A DNA stretch of 14,865 nt. Origin: Comamonadaceae bacterium (GTDB lineage Bacteria; Pseudomonadota; Gammaproteobacteria; Burkholderiales; Burkholderiaceae_C). Every line of letters begins with the position of its first letter. Positions within the stretch are counted from its first letter, which is position 1. The stretch is from positions 1-14,865 of the forward strand of contig CANCCE010000047.1 in NCBI GenBank assembly GCA_947374505.1, given 5' to 3'. Of this stretch, positions 13,940 through 14,865 are shown piece by piece. The notes beneath the pieces are model-generated. The model made no database searches. It saw nothing but the letters and a program-made list of their open reading frames with translations, and had not been told where the DNA came from. Both the position numbers and the translations under genes were made by a program.

Positions 13940-14865
13940 AAGCGGCTCTTGTTGCCGAGCCAACCAGTCGCCAACCAAGACCGGGTCGTTGACAGTTTTG
14001 AGTTGCTGATAAGCGGCCTCGGCTTCAGGAAACCGCCGGCGCAAAAAATTCAACCACTGCTTCAAACGACCGGCACGGGATTTAGCGTCTAGCCGCGAAC
14101 AGACCAGCAGCCAAAAGTCCGCGATGTGCGGCAGCAGCTGCGGCCATGTCAGTGCAGCTGACGCACCGCCTTGAATCGCCCAAGCCAAGCCCGGGTCTGC
14201 CACTGCGCCACGGCCGATCATCAGCATGTTGCAGCCACTCACCTCGCGGCAGCGCTGCGCGTCGGCAAGGTTCCAGATTTCGCCATTGGCGACCACCGGC
14301 AAACGCACCACCTGACGAATATCAGCGATGCGCTCCCAGTACGCTGGTGGACGGTAACCATCGGCCTTGGTTCGAGCGTGCACCACCAGCTCGCAAGCAC
14401 CTGCGCTGTCAATCGCTTGCGCACAATCTTCGGCCTGCGCATCGTCGTTATAACCGAGCCGCATCTTGGCCGACACCGGCACACCGGCAGGCACCGCACG
14501 ACGAACGGCCGCCACGATACGACCGACACATTCGGGGTCTTTCAACAGCGCCGCACCGCCGCCGTGGCGATTGACGATGTTGGCCGGACAACCAAAGTTG
14601 ATGTCGATACCGGCTGAGCCCATCTCGGCCAGTCGCGCTGCATTGTCAGCCATGCAAGAAGGGTCTGAGCCCAGCAACTGCGCCCGCACCGGAACGCCTG
14701 CAGGCGTGAGACTGCTATTCAGCAGCTCCGGCACGATGCGAATGAAGACCCGCTCTGGCAAGAGCTGATCGGTGATGCGGATGAATTCCGAGACGCAACG
14801 GTCAATGCCGCCCACACGCGTGAGGATGTCGCGCAACACAAAGTCAAGCAAGCCTTCCATGGGCG
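13883..14865 (-). CDS. dusC: tRNA-dihydrouridine synthase DusC, 5' end cut by the window edge
   Basis: FMN-dependent enzyme that reduces uridine to dihydrouridine in tRNA (U16 for E. coli DusC). The first visible ATG at 14858-14860 is not the start: the codons before it read P and probably A, giving the family's APMEG motif, so a few N-terminal residues lie beyond 14865. Counting from that Met, 325 aa are visible. The catalytic Cys91 is in NFGCPANIVNRHGGGAALL; SAKMRLGY, ELVVHARTK, VVANGEIW and MIGRGAVADP are the FMN and tRNA-binding blocks. Resemblance to E. coli DusC (EGLLD, DQLLPERVF, RLKQWLNFLRR) separates it from DusA and DusB. The last 18 residues, KCGHPLPRRGEQSAAIHL, are encoded by repeat copy 3 and look like an acquired tail. 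Confidence 0.92.
   Translation of the reverse strand, partial: PMEGLLDFVLRDILTRVGGIDRCVSEFIRITDQLLPERVFIRIVPELLNSSLTPAGVPVRAQLLGSDPSCMADNAARLAEMGSAGIDINFGCPANIVNRHGGGAALLKDPECVGRIVAAVRRAVPAGVPVSAKMRLGYNDDAQAEDCAQAIDSAGACELVVHARTKADGYRPPAYWERIADIRQVVRLPVVANGEIWNLADAQRCREVSGCNMLMIGRGAVADPGLAWAIQGGASAALTWPQLLPHIADFWLLVCSRLDAKSRAGRLKQWLNFLRRRFPEAEAAYQQLKTVNDPVLVGDWLARQQEPLKCGHPLPRRGEQSAAIHL

Overview
The window looks like ordinary chromosome from a betaproteobacterium. The protein flavour (a Bug-type solute-binding protein next to an ArgE-like deacetylase, a glycine-rich RRM protein, an E. coli-type GshA, a DUF1993 protein) and the moderately high GC suggest Burkholderiales, probably Comamonadaceae of the Rhodoferax/Polaromonas kind. 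The genus is inferred from protein resemblance only. I see no tRNA, rRNA, CRISPR array, insertion sequence, phage gene or origin.

Layout: (1) 143-2713, minus: an MgtA-like P-type ATPase. (2) 2714-3008: a divergent intergenic region with an FNR-like palindrome. (3) 3009-5776, plus: a two-gene operon with an ATGA overlap, encoding a [2Fe-2S] subunit and a Tat-exported molybdopterin-binding subunit of an isoquinoline-oxidoreductase-like enzyme. (4) 5785-6534, minus: a DTW-domain tRNA acp-transferase, convergent and only 8 nt away. (5) 6688-7608, plus: a metallo-beta-lactamase-fold hydrolase. (6) 7820-8215, plus: a glycine-rich RRM RNA-binding protein behind a 211-nt leader or intergenic region, ending at a strong UUCG-loop terminator shared with the convergent gshA. 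(7) 8339-11437, minus: gshA, an alpha/beta carboxylesterase and a DUF1993 protein. (8) 11612-13809, plus: an ArgE-like deacetylase and a Bug-family periplasmic binding protein, 8 nt apart and probably one operon. (9) 13883-14865, minus: dusC, whose 5' end lies outside the window.

Most genes are housekeeping or general metabolism (glutathione synthesis, two tRNA modifications, Mg2+ uptake) and form no single pathway. Two gene pairs are functional units: the oxidoreductase subunits, and the deacetylase with its binding protein.

The least ordinary feature is a family of palindromic intergenic repeats at 1-128, 10864-10922 and 13823-13939. Each begins 5 to 14 nt after a stop codon, in the same orientation as the gene it follows. 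The repeat unit is a short stem with a loop of usually 12 nt, and the stem bases covary between copies. Two copies share a 75-nt core of identical length, and one supplies the last 18 or so codons of dusC. I found no convincing new multi-gene system; these repeats are the best candidate for follow-up.
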